Shown: positions 53,814 to 63,220 of the stretch, piece by piece | Position numbering within the stretch: the first letter of the stretch is position 1 | Layout: each line of letters starts with the position of its first letter | NCBI RefSeq assembly: GCF_004295125.1 | Contig: NZ_CP036170.1 | Span: 1,421,501-1,485,500, forward strand | Direction: 5' to 3' | Source: [Clostridium] scindens ATCC 35704 | Lineage (GTDB): Bacteria; Bacillota; Clostridia; Lachnospirales; Lachnospiraceae | Length of the DNA stretch: 64,000 bases | Notes under the pieces: model-generated | Told to the model about the DNA's origin: nothing | Database searches by the model: none | The model's input: the letters and a program-made list of their open reading frames with translations, nothing else | Translations under genes and position numbers: made by a program

Positions 53814-54827
53814 ATGAGAAAAGAAGCAAGTTTAGCAGAGTGGAAGGCATTGTATGAAATCGCAACGGAACTTAAGGAGTTGCGCCCGTGGGAGTCTTTC
53901 TGGGATATGGATCTGATCCAGCTGCAGGGAGAAGAAGAGGAAGATGTAGCCTTTGTAAGCATTCTCGGAAAAGGGGGAGACTGCTATGGGATAACGGTAT
54001 ATGAGGGGTATGATGGATTAAATGATTTTATGCGCCTCGCACTGGCAGATGAAATGAATCTTTCCGTTGAGTTTGCAATGTTCTCCCAGAATAATCTGAC
54101 TTGCTATTGGGGAAACCGGGAAGAATTGAGTGAGAAACAGAGAAAGACGATCAAAGAACTGGGCTATAAGTACCGTGGGAAGAATCAATGGCTGTACTTT
54201 ATGTCTTATCAGGCAGGCTATTTTCCATACAATCTGGATGAGGATGAAGTGCGAAGGATGACGAGATACCTGGGACTTCTTCTGGAGGCAGTGCAATGCT
54301 ACCGCGATATGGAGGAAGTGGTAGACTTTAAGGGAGGCGACCTGTTTTGCTATGCGTTTAATGAGAAGACAGGAGCCAGGAAGTGGGGAGCACAGGCCAT
54401 GCCATTTACCAGTTGCCAGTTTCCCAGCCTGACGCTGACGGAGGAAGAACTTTTGCGGGAATTAAAAGAAGCGTCGAAAAATGATTGTATTTTGGAGGCT
54501 GAGTGTACTTACACCGGGTCGGCAGTAACTGATAAAAAGTATGACCGCCCTGCCAACCCAATGCTGTGTCTCTTGGCGGAGAGGAATTCGGGAATGATGT
54601 TGAAGGCAGAAATGGTCGGGCCTGACGAGGATGCAATGGTGGTACTGGCTGAAACTGTGGTGGGATTTATCCTGACCCATGGAGCGCCAAAGGAAATCCG
54701 GGTAAGCAATGTGATTATCGAGGCAATCCTGGATCAGGTGTGCCAAGTAGCCGGAATACGGTTAAGGAGAGTGAAAAAACTTTCGGCAGTCAGCGAGTTT
54801 TGGGAAGGCATGCGGGAAAGACTCTAA
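53814..54827 (+). CDS. DUF6930/DUF7309-type protein of unknown function
   Basis: 337 residues, soluble. The first half has WESFWDMDLIQLQ and YGITVYEGYDGLNDFMRLA; the second half has NPMLCLLAERNSGMMLKAEM and a long helix ILTHGAPKEIRVSNVIIEAIL. This matches, from memory, DUF7309 plus DUF6930, a pair found in many Firmicutes with plasmid-like pRiA4b or SEC-C partners. No catalytic motif is evident. It is preceded by an IS fragment and ends in a strong terminator. Confidence 0.6.
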   Translation: MRKEASLAEWKALYEIATELKELRPWESFWDMDLIQLQGEEEEDVAFVSILGKGGDCYGITVYEGYDGLNDFMRLALADEMNLSVEFAMFSQNNLTCYWGNREELSEKQRKTIKELGYKYRGKNQWLYFMSYQAGYFPYNLDEDEVRRMTRYLGLLLEAVQCYRDMEEVVDFKGGDLFCYAFNEKTGARKWGAQAMPFTSCQFPSLTLTEEELLRELKEASKNDCILEAECTYTGSAVTDKKYDRPANPMLCLLAERNSGMMLKAEMVGPDEDAMVVLAETVVGFILTHGAPKEIRVSNVIIEAILDQVCQVAGIRLRRVKKLSAVSEFWEGMRERL

Positions 54828-54875
54828 GGAAGAAGTAACATACGGGAAAAATCGTGTGGTTAGAAAATAAATCAA

Positions 54876-54933
54876 GGGAATAGATGATGCATTATAGATA
54901 AGAAAAATATAACGCATCACCTATTTCCTTTTT
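54876..54933 (+). terminator. Long-stem terminator
   Basis: GGGAATAGATGATGCATTATA (first 20 bases begin at 54876) pairs over 21 positions with the segment at 54908-54928, with a few G-U pairs, followed by TTTTT. Confidence 0.8.
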
Positions 54934-55036
54934 CAATCAATGGGGCGCATGGAATATGATAAGATTAATTTAACGCGGGCAGGCAATAACCATTGACTCC
55001 CGCATTCGGACAAACATTTCACACAGGGGGAAGAAG

Positions 55037-56182
55037 ATGGAAAGAATATACTTTGACAATGGCAGCACATCCTGGCCAAAAGCGCCAAAGGTCGCAGAGT
55101 CTATGGCGGAACTTCTGACGAATGGCGCGTTCAATATCAACCGGGGCAATTATGAAGGCGCATACGAAGTGGCTGGAATCGTGCTGGAGACCAGGGAGCA
55201 GCTTAAGCGGCTGTTCCATGCCGCAGATTCAAGAAGCGTAATATTCTCCCCGGGCATTACCTATTCCCTGAACTATTTTATTCAGGGGTTCCTTAAGAGC
55301 GGGGATCATGTAATCGTGACCGGAATCGAGCACAATGCGGTGATGCGCCCTCTTCACCAGATGGCGAGCCGGGGCGTGACGTATGACATTGCTCCTGCGG
55401 ATGAGCAAGGGAATGTCAGCGCAGAAGAGATGGAGAGGCTGGTTCGGCCGCAGACAAGGGCAATCATCGCCTCGCATGCATCCAATGTCTGCGGAACCAT
55501 CGTGCCCATCCGGGAAATCGGGGAAATGTGCCGCCGGAGGCATCTTATTTTTGCGGTGGATACGGCGCAGACGGCCGGAACTCTTGACATAGACATGCAG
55601 AAATGCGGCATCGACTTCCTGGCATTCACCGGGCACAAAGGGCTTCTGGGTCCCCAGGGGATTGGCGGGTTTCTGATATCCGAGGAGCTGGACCGCCAGA
55701 TGCAGCCCTATATTGCGGGCGGAACAGGGAGCCAGTCAGATTCCTTCGAGATGCCGGATAATCTGCCGGACAAGTATGAGAGCGGGACAATGAATCTGCC
55801 GGGAATTATCGGGCTGCATGCTGCGCTGTCTTATCTTGAAGAGACGGGGATAGAGAAGATTCACGACAGGAAGATGGAACTGACAGAGTATTTTCTTGAG
55901 AGTATAAAGGAATTGCCGGGAATCCGGATTGCCGGAAGGCAGGACGTAAGACAGCGCGTAGCCGTGGTGTCTCTTGACTTTCAGACCAGCGATAACGCAG
56001 TCGTGGCATTTGAACTGGAGCAGCGGGCAGACATTATGACGAGAGTCGGCCTTCACTGCGCGCCGCTGGCTCATCGGACGCTGCATACATTTCCACAGGG
56101 GACTATCCGCTTTGCATTTAGCGCAAGCAACACTAAAGAGGAGATTGATATTTGTATTCGGACGCTGCGCGAACTTGTCTGA
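55037..56182 (+). CDS. Cysteine-desulfurase-like class V aminotransferase
   Basis: 381 residues, PLP-dependent, SufS/CsdA-like family. [19 protein letters not shown] at the start, the substrate-binding [12 protein letters not shown] Asp in [15 protein letters not shown], the lysine in [15 protein letters not shown] near residue 201 and the late [17 protein letters not shown] with the active-site cysteine are all present. It would deliver S or Se as persulfide. Position beside the double-cubane and DUF3343 genes suggests sulfur or selenium delivery to an anaerobic enzyme. Confidence 0.9.
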   Translation: MERIYFDNGSTSWPKAPKVAESMAELLTNGAFNINRGNYEGAYEVAGIVLETREQLKRLFHAADSRSVIFSPGITYSLNYFIQGFLKSGDHVIVTGIEHNAVMRPLHQMASRGVTYDIAPADEQGNVSAEEMERLVRPQTRAIIASHASNVCGTIVPIREIGEMCRRRHLIFAVDTAQTAGTLDIDMQKCGIDFLAFTGHKGLLGPQGIGGFLISEELDRQMQPYIAGGTGSQSDSFEMPDNLPDKYESGTMNLPGIIGLHAALSYLEETGIEKIHDRKMELTEYFLESIKELPGIRIAGRQDVRQRVAVVSLDFQTSDNAVVAFELEQRADIMTRVGLHCAPLAHRTLHTFPQGTIRFAFSASNTKEEIDICIRTLRELV

Positions 56183-56335
56183 TGAAGATATAGATGAGAT
56201 ATAGATAACATAAATAAGTATGGATAATGTTGGGAATTAACAATAGCCCATTCCAGCAGGTTGCGTTGTCCTTAATAGGAAAAAATGATACGGTAAATAT
56301 AGTCGAATATTGTAAAATACAAGGAGGACGATAAT

Positions 56336-57613
56336 ATGGACAATAATCACAAGATGTGGAGCGACCTGGGCATGAACCTGGAACTGCATGACCAGTTATG
56401 CGAAGTACTGCCGCAGGCATTTGGGGATGTTTTCTTATCACAGGAGAACAGGCCGGAAGGCATGGATTACTATAACATGGTCGTGGCGGATATCCACGGA
56501 ATACGCCCGGCGGAATTGATCGAGCATCAGAACAAAGGCGGAAAGGTCTTCGGAACATTCTGCGTCTATGTGCCGGATGAGGTTATATTTGCGGCGGACG
56601 CGATTGCCACAGGCCTGTGCGGAGGCTCCCAGTTCTGGGTTCCGGGAGGAGAGAAGGTGCTTCCGACGAATACCTGTCCGCTGATCAAGGCATCTGTTGG
56701 CGCAAGGCTTGACAGGACTTGCCCATTCTTTAGGATCGCAGATATGTACATCGGAGAGACGACCTGCGATGGAAAGAAGAAGGCATGGGAGATCTTAAGC
56801 GAGGATGTGCCGGTCTATGTAATGGACCTGCCGCAGATGAAGCGTGCAAAGGATGTCAAGGCATGGGCTGAGGAGATCGAGGCCTTAAAGGAAAAGGTAG
56901 AAGAGTTTACCGGAAATAAGGTGACTGCCGAGAAACTTGCCGAGAGCATCAAGCTGATCAACAATAAGAGAAAGGCTCTGGAGAGGCTCTATAACTGCCG
57001 CAAGAGCGATAACCTTCCGATTAGCGGAACGGATGCCCTGGTAATTTCCCAGATTGCGTTCTACGATGATCCGGCCAGATTCACGCAGATGACCAACAAG
57101 CTCTGCGATGAGTTGGAACAGAGGATTCAGGACGGCGTAAGCGTTGTTCCGGCAGGCACGAAGCGAATCATGCTTACAGGTACGCCGCTTGCCATCCCGA
57201 ACTGGAAATTACATAATATCGTCGAGACCAGCGGCGGCGTGATCGTCTGTGAAGAGATGTGCACAGGCACGCGCTATTTTGAGAACCAGGTGGATGAGAC
57301 CAAGGAGACGGTGGAAGAGCAGATCAAGGCAATCGCAGAGCGTTATATGAAGATCAACTGCGCATGCTTCACTCCGAACAGCGGAAGAATCGATGATATC
57401 CTGCGCCTTGCGAAGGAATATAAGGTGGACGGCATCATTGACGTGAACCTGAAGTTCTGCAACCTCTATGATACAGAGGGCTATTTCGTAGAAAGGGCTA
57501 TGAAAGAGGCAGGCATTCCGGTACTTGGAATCGAGACAGACTATACAGACAGCGATGCGTCACAGCTTCGTACAAGAGTAGGAGCATTTATCGAGATGCT
57601 CAACAACAGATAG
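56336..57613 (+). CDS. 2-hydroxyacyl-CoA-dehydratase-type double-cubane protein
   Basis: 425 residues, HgdB/YjiM family. It has conserved Cys in GTFCVYVPDEVIFAADAIA, NTCPLIKA, DRTCPFF, GETTCDGKKK, the SGTDALVIS stretch and NCACFTPNSGRIDDI. Family members carry a [4Fe-4S] or double [8Fe-9S] cluster and act in low-potential reductions. No acyl-CoA partner genes are close, so a role in an independent reductase is more likely than in fermentation. It is followed by DUF3343. Confidence 0.85.
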   Translation: MDNNHKMWSDLGMNLELHDQLCEVLPQAFGDVFLSQENRPEGMDYYNMVVADIHGIRPAELIEHQNKGGKVFGTFCVYVPDEVIFAADAIATGLCGGSQFWVPGGEKVLPTNTCPLIKASVGARLDRTCPFFRIADMYIGETTCDGKKKAWEILSEDVPVYVMDLPQMKRAKDVKAWAEEIEALKEKVEEFTGNKVTAEKLAESIKLINNKRKALERLYNCRKSDNLPISGTDALVISQIAFYDDPARFTQMTNKLCDELEQRIQDGVSVVPAGTKRIMLTGTPLAIPNWKLHNIVETSGGVIVCEEMCTGTRYFENQVDETKETVEEQIKAIAERYMKINCACFTPNSGRIDDILRLAKEYKVDGIIDVNLKFCNLYDTEGYFVERAMKEAGIPVLGIETDYTDSDASQLRTRVGAFIEMLNNR

Positions 57614-57643
57614 TGAGTAAACAGAAAAAGAGGGGATTGCCAG

Positions 57644-57904
57644 ATGCAGCAACTACAGCATTATGTGCTGTTTCCAAACCACGACAATGGCATGCGTCTC
57701 TATAAGGAATTAAAAGCGCTGGGAGTGCGGGCGGTCATATCCCCCACTCCCAGAACTGCCAGCAAATGTTGCGGAATCTCGCTGATGGTGGAGGAAGAAG
57801 ACCTGGGAACCATCCAGTCCTGCGCCAAAGAGCACGACATCGAGATCCTGAAGATTGCGGCGGTGGAGCGTGACTTGAATCCGAAAAGGGACCGGTATTG
57901 CTAG
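57644..57904 (+). CDS. DUF3343 protein (putative Se/S carrier)
   Basis: 86 residues. HYVLFPNHDNGMRLYKELKA and TASKCCGISLMVEEED with adjacent Cys44-Cys45 are the family marks. DUF3343 proteins occur with cysteine desulfurases and 2-hydroxyacyl-CoA-like reductases, and are proposed to carry sulfur or selenium. 30 bases after the double-cubane gene, same strand, so probably an operon. Confidence 0.8.
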   Translation: MQQLQHYVLFPNHDNGMRLYKELKALGVRAVISPTPRTASKCCGISLMVEEEDLGTIQSCAKEHDIEILKIAAVERDLNPKRDRYC

Positions 57905-57979
57905 ATATGGCGCTATCTTGACGGGCCTGTATATTTGGAGTAATATGGACAGGACTGAATCAGAACGGGAGATATCGCT

Positions 57980-58534
57980 ATGGAATTACAGAATGGCCGC
58001 CCGGCGTCTTTGGAGGGGCGAGAAGAAAAAGAAATTAAAGTATATGATCTGCTGGATCGTCTTGGCATAGAGTATCTTAGGACGGATCACGAGGCAGCAG
58101 GCACGATCGCGGACTGTCTGGAAGTAGACCAAGTGCTTGGAATCACGATCTGCAAGAATCTGTTCCTGTGCAATCGGCAGAAGACAGAGTTCTATCTGCT
58201 GATGATGCCAGGCCATAAAAGCTTGCGAACCAAAGAACTGTCCGCCCAGATCCCAACATCCAGACTGTCCTTTGCATCCGGGGAGGATATGGTCAAGTAC
58301 CTGAACGTGCTGCCTGGCTCCGCTACGGTCATGGGGCTGATGAATGATACAGAGAACCACGTACAGCTGCTGGTAGATGAAGAAATATTAAAAGATGAAT
58401 ATGTGGGCTGCCACCCATGCGTGAACACATCCAGCGTGAAGATCTGCACGGAGGATGTGTTTGGGAAGTTCCTGGACGCAGTGCATCATGACTATATAAC
58501 CGTAACATTAAGCGATAATTCCCCTCAATCTTGA
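57980..58534 (+). CDS. YbaK/ProX-type aminoacyl-tRNA deacylase
   Basis: 184 residues. The N-terminal lead (1-30) is followed by the YbaK fold: YLRTDHEAAGTIADCLEV, ICKNLFLCNRQKTEFYLLMM (Lys near 55), TSRLSFASGEDMVKYL, GSATVMGLMNDTENHVQLL and GCHPCVNTSSVKI. The order matches ProX/PrdX, which hydrolyses mis-acylated Ala-tRNA(Pro). Its stop lies in the start of the terminator region. Confidence 0.88.
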   Translation: MELQNGRPASLEGREEKEIKVYDLLDRLGIEYLRTDHEAAGTIADCLEVDQVLGITICKNLFLCNRQKTEFYLLMMPGHKSLRTKELSAQIPTSRLSFASGEDMVKYLNVLPGSATVMGLMNDTENHVQLLVDEEILKDEYVGCHPCVNTSSVKICTEDVFGKFLDAVHHDYITVTLSDNSPQS

Positions 58535-58548
58535 GGGGAATTATTTTT
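58517..58548 (+). terminator. Perfect-stem terminator
   Basis: AATTCCCCTCAA (58517-58528) pairs perfectly with TTGAGGGGAATT (58531-58542) with a two-base loop, then ATTTTT. Confidence 0.92.
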
Positions 58549-58838
58549 ATCTTTATAGGAAATTTCTAAGATTGTAAAAAATAGTGTATAATGTATGAGA
58601 AATAAAAAACAGCATAACAAAGAGTGCAGTTTTTTTGTGGTAAACTTCCAACACCAACATAGAAGTGCCACACTTTGATAGATGCCATATATTACTCATG
58701 TAATTATTATTCCGCACCCGGAGAGGCATAGGGCAGGCAGTAAAACAAAAGACCATATGATTAACTTTATCTTTTAAAATTGATTCTACCAGGATTTTTA
58801 AGATTATTATAAGGAAATAGAAAATAAGAAAAATGTAT
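58549..58838. other. A/T-rich gap without a gene
   Basis: I see no ORF with an RBS and no repeat. It includes a GCAGTTTTTTTGTGG segment near 58627-58641 but no convincing stem before it. Confidence 0.4.
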
Positions 58839-58867
58839 TTGACAAACATACTAACGGTATGTATAAT
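58839..58867 (+). promoter_or_regulatory. TetR promoter with operator in its spacer
   Basis: TTGACA (58839-58844), 17-base spacer, TATAAT (58862-58867): near-consensus. The dyad ACATAC-N5-GTATGT (58846-58862) fills the spacer. A related dyad at 59602 lies before the downstream operon. Confidence 0.85.
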
Positions 58868-58897
58868 GAACTTACCATCCACATACAGGAGGGAGCC

Positions 58898-59554
58898 ATG
58901 GCAAGAAACAAATATCCGGAAGAGACAAGAAATTTAATCGTTGATACGGCAGCCAGACTATTTATGGAGAAGGGGTATGACCACACGTCTATCCAGGATA
59001 TCATAGACAATCTGGGAGGCCTTACGAAAGGAGCCATCTATCACCATTTCAAATCCAAAGAAGAGATTGTGTACGCGGTTTTTGAAAAGTTGTACGCATC
59101 GGCGGATGTAGACATGAAAAAGGTCTGCGAGAGTAAGGAATTGAATGGATTTCAGAAGTTACAGGAAGTCTTCAGGTTATCCATTTTTAATCCGGTGCAG
59201 AATGATGTGTTTGTAGTAGCAATCGATATGATTAAGAATCCACAACTGCTGGTCATCTATCTGCGTGATACGGTGCAGACAGAGTCGACAGAGATAGTGA
59301 GACGTATTCTCGAAGAAGGGATAGAAGATGGGTCTATAAAGACCGAGTACCCCAAGGAACTGGCAGAGGTCTTGATGCTGCTGGGAGGAATATGGCTGAA
59401 TCCAATGGTTTATCATTGCGATTCAGCAGAAATCGTGAGAAAGACAAGATTCTACAAGCATATGCTGGAGGCGCTTGGCCTTAATCTGATTGAGGATTCA
59501 TGGATTGAACGGATAGAATCATATGCCGTATTGTATCAGGAGAATCAAAAGTAA
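58898..59554 (+). CDS. TetR-family repressor of the MFS exporter
   Basis: 218 residues. HTH at about 25-45 (SIQDIIDNLGGLTKGAIYHH) with the upstream YPEETRNLIVDTAARLFMEK. The helical ligand domain follows. ATG 58898 with CAGGAGGGAGCC is preferred over the in-frame 58859. It should repress its own promoter and that of the MFS gene through the two similar operators. Confidence 0.9.
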   Translation: MARNKYPEETRNLIVDTAARLFMEKGYDHTSIQDIIDNLGGLTKGAIYHHFKSKEEIVYAVFEKLYASADVDMKKVCESKELNGFQKLQEVFRLSIFNPVQNDVFVVAIDMIKNPQLLVIYLRDTVQTESTEIVRRILEEGIEDGSIKTEYPKELAEVLMLLGGIWLNPMVYHCDSAEIVRKTRFYKHMLEALGLNLIEDSWIERIESYAVLYQENQK

Positions 59555-59601
59555 GAAAAACTGTCCTGTTTTTGCAGGGCAGTAAAATTTTAAAATTATA
59601 C

Positions 59602-59618
59602 ATACCAACGGTTGGTAT
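59602..59618 (+). promoter_or_regulatory. TetR operator before the MFS gene
   Basis: ATACCAAC-G-GTTGGTAT, a perfect 17-bp palindrome, with the same CATAC-AACGG core as the upstream operator. It lies 18 bases before the small ORF start. Confidence 0.75.
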
Positions 59619-59635
59619 TAAAGGGAGGATAAGTC

Positions 59636-59743
59636 GTGATTGAAGTAAAAAGAGCAGGAAAAACCACTTTGATGAAGATGGCAGCAGGCAGCGTCGCATT
59701 TCGTAAGATGGAAGTATGGATTAAGAATATGGAGGTTAAGTAA
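59636..59743 (+). CDS. Small ORF, likely an ABC-transporter remnant
   Basis: 35 residues starting at GTG, with AGGGAGGATAAGTC upstream. It reads MIEVKRAGKTTLMKMAAG and then KMEVWIKNMEVK. GKTTLMKM resembles the end of a Walker A loop, suggesting an internal deletion of an ABC ATPase gene. It overlaps no gene; the MFS start follows directly after its stop, so it could be kept for translational coupling. Confidence 0.5.
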   Translation: MIEVKRAGKTTLMKMAAGSVAFRKMEVWIKNMEVK

Positions 59744-60991
59744 ATGGATCAGAAAAAGGGCTATTCAAAAGATTTTTACCTGGTCGTAATCGGTCAGATC
59801 ATCTCATTGTTTGGAAATGCGGTTATGCGGTTTGCACTGCCCATCCATCTGCTGAACGTGACGGGATCAGCGGCCGTCTTAGGCGTGGTGTCCGGATGCG
59901 CGTTCATTCCCCTGGCGGTGATGTCACCAATTGGCGGGATCATAGCGGATAGAGTGAACAAGTGGAATGTAATGGTATTTCTAGATTTCTTTACTTCCGG
60001 GCTGACCGTTCTATTCTTGCTGATGTATGGAAAGGTAAGCATAACAGGAATGGTGCTGGTGACTCTATTCTTGCTATATGGAATCAGCGGGGCATATCAG
60101 CCTTCCGTCCAGGCAAGTATTCCGGTATTGGTAGAGCCGGAGCATATTATGCCGGCGAATGCTATTATTAATATGGTATCCTCTTTATCCGGCCTGTTGG
60201 GGCCGGCGCTTGGCGGCACAGCGTATAGCCTGTGGGGAATCTATCCGGTGCTGTCCATTGCCGCGGGCTGCTTCTTCTTATCTGCCGTGATGGAGATCTT
60301 TATTAAGATTCCATATGAGAAGAAGCAAAGCACAGAATCCATCCTGCGTCAGACGAAAGACGATCTGAGCGAGAGTATTGCCTATATCGGCCGGAAAAAG
60401 CCGGAACTAGCAAAACTGACGCTTTGCTGCGCGGGCGTGAACCTGGTCATGTCTGCGCTGATGGTCATAGGCCTGCCTGTTATCGTGATGAATATACTTG
60501 ACTTTTCCAAGTCTGAGGCATCCAGGCTATATGGATACATGGAGGCGATTCTTGCGATCGGCGGCCTGGCAGGAGGAATCGGCGCAGGCGTATTTGGACA
60601 GAAGTTAAAGGTAAACGGAAGCTGGAAGTTCCTGCTGGCTTCAGGAGTTCTGCTGGTTCCCATGGGAGTCGTGCTGCTGCCTTCCTGCCCGCCGTATCTG
60701 GCATATGGGGTGCTTGCGGCTGTAGGGATTGTCATTATGGCTATGTCAGCAATCTATACCATACAGATTATGTCCTATATCCAGATCACGACGCCCCAGC
60801 ACATGGTGGGGAAAGTCATTGCCTGGATTATCGCGGTGTCTACATGTGCCCAGCCAGTGGGGCAGGTTCTATATGGATTCCTGTTCGAAAAGATAGGGCA
60901 GAATGCGTATCTGATTTTCTATGCGGCAGCAGTATGCTCGATGCTGATTGCGTGGGGAAGCAGGAAGGCAACGAAGGCATTGCAGAATTGA
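59744..60991 (+). CDS. MFS efflux transporter
   Basis: 415 residues, about twelve membrane spans, MefA/MFS_3-like drug or macrolide exporter family. LVVIGQIISLFGNAVMRFAL in TM1 and the loop GGIIADRVNKWNVM (motif A) are typical. The second half has the matching GGIGAGVFGQKL. RBS GGAGGTTAAGTAA overlaps the small upstream ORF. Controlled by the TetR operator. Confidence 0.9.
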   Translation: MDQKKGYSKDFYLVVIGQIISLFGNAVMRFALPIHLLNVTGSAAVLGVVSGCAFIPLAVMSPIGGIIADRVNKWNVMVFLDFFTSGLTVLFLLMYGKVSITGMVLVTLFLLYGISGAYQPSVQASIPVLVEPEHIMPANAIINMVSSLSGLLGPALGGTAYSLWGIYPVLSIAAGCFFLSAVMEIFIKIPYEKKQSTESILRQTKDDLSESIAYIGRKKPELAKLTLCCAGVNLVMSALMVIGLPVIVMNILDFSKSEASRLYGYMEAILAIGGLAGGIGAGVFGQKLKVNGSWKFLLASGVLLVPMGVVLLPSCPPYLAYGVLAAVGIVIMAMSAIYTIQIMSYIQITTPQHMVGKVIAWIIAVSTCAQPVGQVLYGFLFEKIGQNAYLIFYAAAVCSMLIAWGSRKATKALQN

Positions 60992-61011
60992 GAGACAGTT
61001 ACTAGCGAAAA

Positions 61012-61316
61012 TAAGAAAGAGATGATGCCTATTGTAGCGCAATTGCTGGACCGTACGGTCGGCGGAGATGAAAGGATCCGAAGGATCGTAAAAAGACGGA
61101 CGGGATTATTGCGACTTCGCTTATCGTTGCAGGATATTTCCTGATCATCGGCGCAGGCTATGTGCTGAATACGGTGACGAACTGTTTCCTGGGTGCGTTA
61201 AATGAGCCATATCGTGGCATGTGTAGCGGCATCCTATGCGGGATACAGAGAAATATGCAGATAAATTATGTCTTGAATCCTAAAGGTTGTGCAATCTGGC
61301 CATTTGTCTTATAATA
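61012..61316 (+). pseudogene. Degenerate membrane-transporter remnant (MATE-like)
   Basis: The frame around 61099-61315 reads DGIIATSLIVAGYFLIIGAG then YVLNTVTNCFLGALNEPYRG, as in TM10-11 of MATE transporters, without start or proper end. The start region (PIVAQLLDRTVGGDERIRRI) is in another frame. It explains most of the gene-free gap 60992-61355. Confidence 0.4.
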
Positions 61317-61355
61317 TATGCGATTACTAGAATGAAGGATTGGAAAAAGTAACGA

Positions 61356-63185
61356 ATGATGAATAGAAAGATAATGAAAAAGGCAGCAAAGCGCAACCTG
61401 AAGAAGCACTATTGGATATTCTTGGCGGCTTGCTTGATCGCGGCTTTTCTGAATGTGGAATTCTCCGGGACTCTGAGTTTTGCGCAGGTCAATGTGGAGC
61501 CGGCCCAAGAGGCAGAAGGAAGTCCTTCTTCCGGGAACACCGCGTTTAAGCAGGCAGGCGCGTGGGATGTTATGAATGATATCCTCAGCGGCAATGAGAA
61601 GGAAGGAAAGCAGCTGTCTGAGCAGATCAGGCAGGCGCAGATTCAGCAGTCCGGGCAAGCGAATCCTGCATTTGGCAGGAGCAGAGGCGTGCTGGCCCAG
61701 GCGGTGAACTCCATTACATCCGGCTCTTTATTTGTAACCATCGCGTCTGCGGTCAATGGAATGGTGAAATCAAAAGAGGTGGCGCTTCTGATCCTGATTG
61801 GCCTTAGCATGACCTTGATGCTGGGTTTCTGGTTTTTTATTACCAATGTATATACAGTAATTTCCAGAAGGATATTTCTGGAGGGACGTAATTTTGAGAG
61901 CGTGCCTATTCAGCGTTTCCTCTTCTTATTCCGCGTGCGGAAATGGACGAAGGCGGCATGGACCATGCTGGTCAAGTATATATATGAGTTTTTGTGGTCG
62001 TTGACGGTTATTGGAGGGATTATCAAGCGTTATTCTTATTATATGGTGCCATATATCGTGGCAGAGAACCCGGATATTTCCGCAAAGAACGCAATCCGGC
62101 TGTCCAGGAAGATGATGAATGGGCATAAGTGGGAATGCTTTGTATTTGAACTGTCATTTCTTGGCTGGAGTATGCTGGGGGCGGTTACGATGGGGCTGTC
62201 ACAGGTGCTGTATTCCAATCCATACAGGGTGGCGTCTTTTACAGAGTACTATGTTACCCTTAGAAAAATGGCCAAAGAACGGAACATACCGGAGGCGCAG
62301 CAGTTAAATGATATCTATCTCTATCGGCCCGCCGGAAGGGAAGCGCTGGATCTTGCATATGCTGATGTGATCGCGGTGATGGAAAAGCCAAAGAAAGAGA
62401 TAGATGACCTGAAAGGCATCCGCAAGTTCTTTGCGGACTACTTGGGCATTCTGCTGTTCCCGAGCGCAAAAGAGCGGGAGTATGAGGAGGATCAGGCGGA
62501 GCGGACTAGGATCTTTGCCCTGCAAAGAGCGGTAGAAGGGAAGTGCTATCCCAGCCGCCTGGATCCGATTCCAGAGATGGCGAAGCGGCAGAAGGTAGAG
62601 ACGGTTCATTACATGCGTCATTATACGGTGTGGTCCCTGATACTATTATTCTTTATATTTTCCTGTATCGGATGGGTATGGGAGGTGAGCCTTCATCTGG
62701 TAAATGACGGCGAATTTGTCAACCGCGGGGTCCTCCATGGCCCATGGCTTCCGATATATGGAAGCGGCGGCGTTCTGATCCTTACCGTACTCAATAAGTT
62801 TCGCAAGAACCCGGCGGCAGAATTTGTGGCGATCGTCGTATTGTGCGGTGTAGTGGAATATTTTACTTCTTATTATCTGGAAGTAACCCAGGGAAAGAAA
62901 TGGTGGGATTATAGCGGATATTTCCTGAACCTGAATGGGCGCATCTGCGCGGAAGGGCTGCTGGTATTTGGCGTGGGAGGCATGGCTATTGTATATGCGC
63001 TGGCCCCTGTCCTGGATAACTTTATACGGAGACAGAAGCTAAAGGTAGTGATTCCTGCCTGTCTGGTGCTTCTGGGAGCCTATGTTGGGGATGCCGCATA
63101 TTCGTCGGAACATCCCAATGCAGGGAAAGGGATCACGGACTATCAGAGCAGGGCTGTAAGACTTGACACGTATGCCAATAAATGA
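61356..63185 (+). CDS. DUF975 and ABC_trans_CmpB (type IV) membrane fusion
   Basis: 609 residues. The N-terminal half (about 1-310) is DUF975-like, with hydrophobic segments (WIFLAACLIAAFL, VALLILIGLSMTLMLGFWFF, WTMLVKYIYEFLWSLTVIGG) and FESVPIQRFLFLFR and ISAKNAIRLSRKMMNGHKWE. After a soluble stretch (about 310-420) comes the CmpB domain: FIFSCIGWVWEVSLHLVNDG then EFVNRGVLHGPWLPIYGSGG and LEVTQGKKWWDYSGY. Function unknown. A TetR gene follows 35 bases behind. Confidence 0.8.
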   Translation: MMNRKIMKKAAKRNLKKHYWIFLAACLIAAFLNVEFSGTLSFAQVNVEPAQEAEGSPSSGNTAFKQAGAWDVMNDILSGNEKEGKQLSEQIRQAQIQQSGQANPAFGRSRGVLAQAVNSITSGSLFVTIASAVNGMVKSKEVALLILIGLSMTLMLGFWFFITNVYTVISRRIFLEGRNFESVPIQRFLFLFRVRKWTKAAWTMLVKYIYEFLWSLTVIGGIIKRYSYYMVPYIVAENPDISAKNAIRLSRKMMNGHKWECFVFELSFLGWSMLGAVTMGLSQVLYSNPYRVASFTEYYVTLRKMAKERNIPEAQQLNDIYLYRPAGREALDLAYADVIAVMEKPKKEIDDLKGIRKFFADYLGILLFPSAKEREYEEDQAERTRIFALQRAVEGKCYPSRLDPIPEMAKRQKVETVHYMRHYTVWSLILLFFIFSCIGWVWEVSLHLVNDGEFVNRGVLHGPWLPIYGSGGVLILTVLNKFRKNPAAEFVAIVVLCGVVEYFTSYYLEVTQGKKWWDYSGYFLNLNGRICAEGLLVFGVGGMAIVYALAPVLDNFIRRQKLKVVIPACLVLLGAYVGDAAYSSEHPNAGKGITDYQSRAVRLDTYANK

Positions 63186-63190
63186 AAAGA

Positions 63191-63208
63191 TGCAAGTGAA
63201 CACTTGCA
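63191..63208 (+). promoter_or_regulatory. Palindromic operator before the TetR gene
   Basis: TGCAAGTG-AA-CACTTGCA, a perfect 18-bp palindrome ending just before the AAGGAG RBS of the TetR gene. No promoter is visible between the membrane gene and TetR, so it may act through read-through transcripts or as a small hairpin. Confidence 0.7.
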
Positions 63209-63220
63209 AGGAGATTGAAT

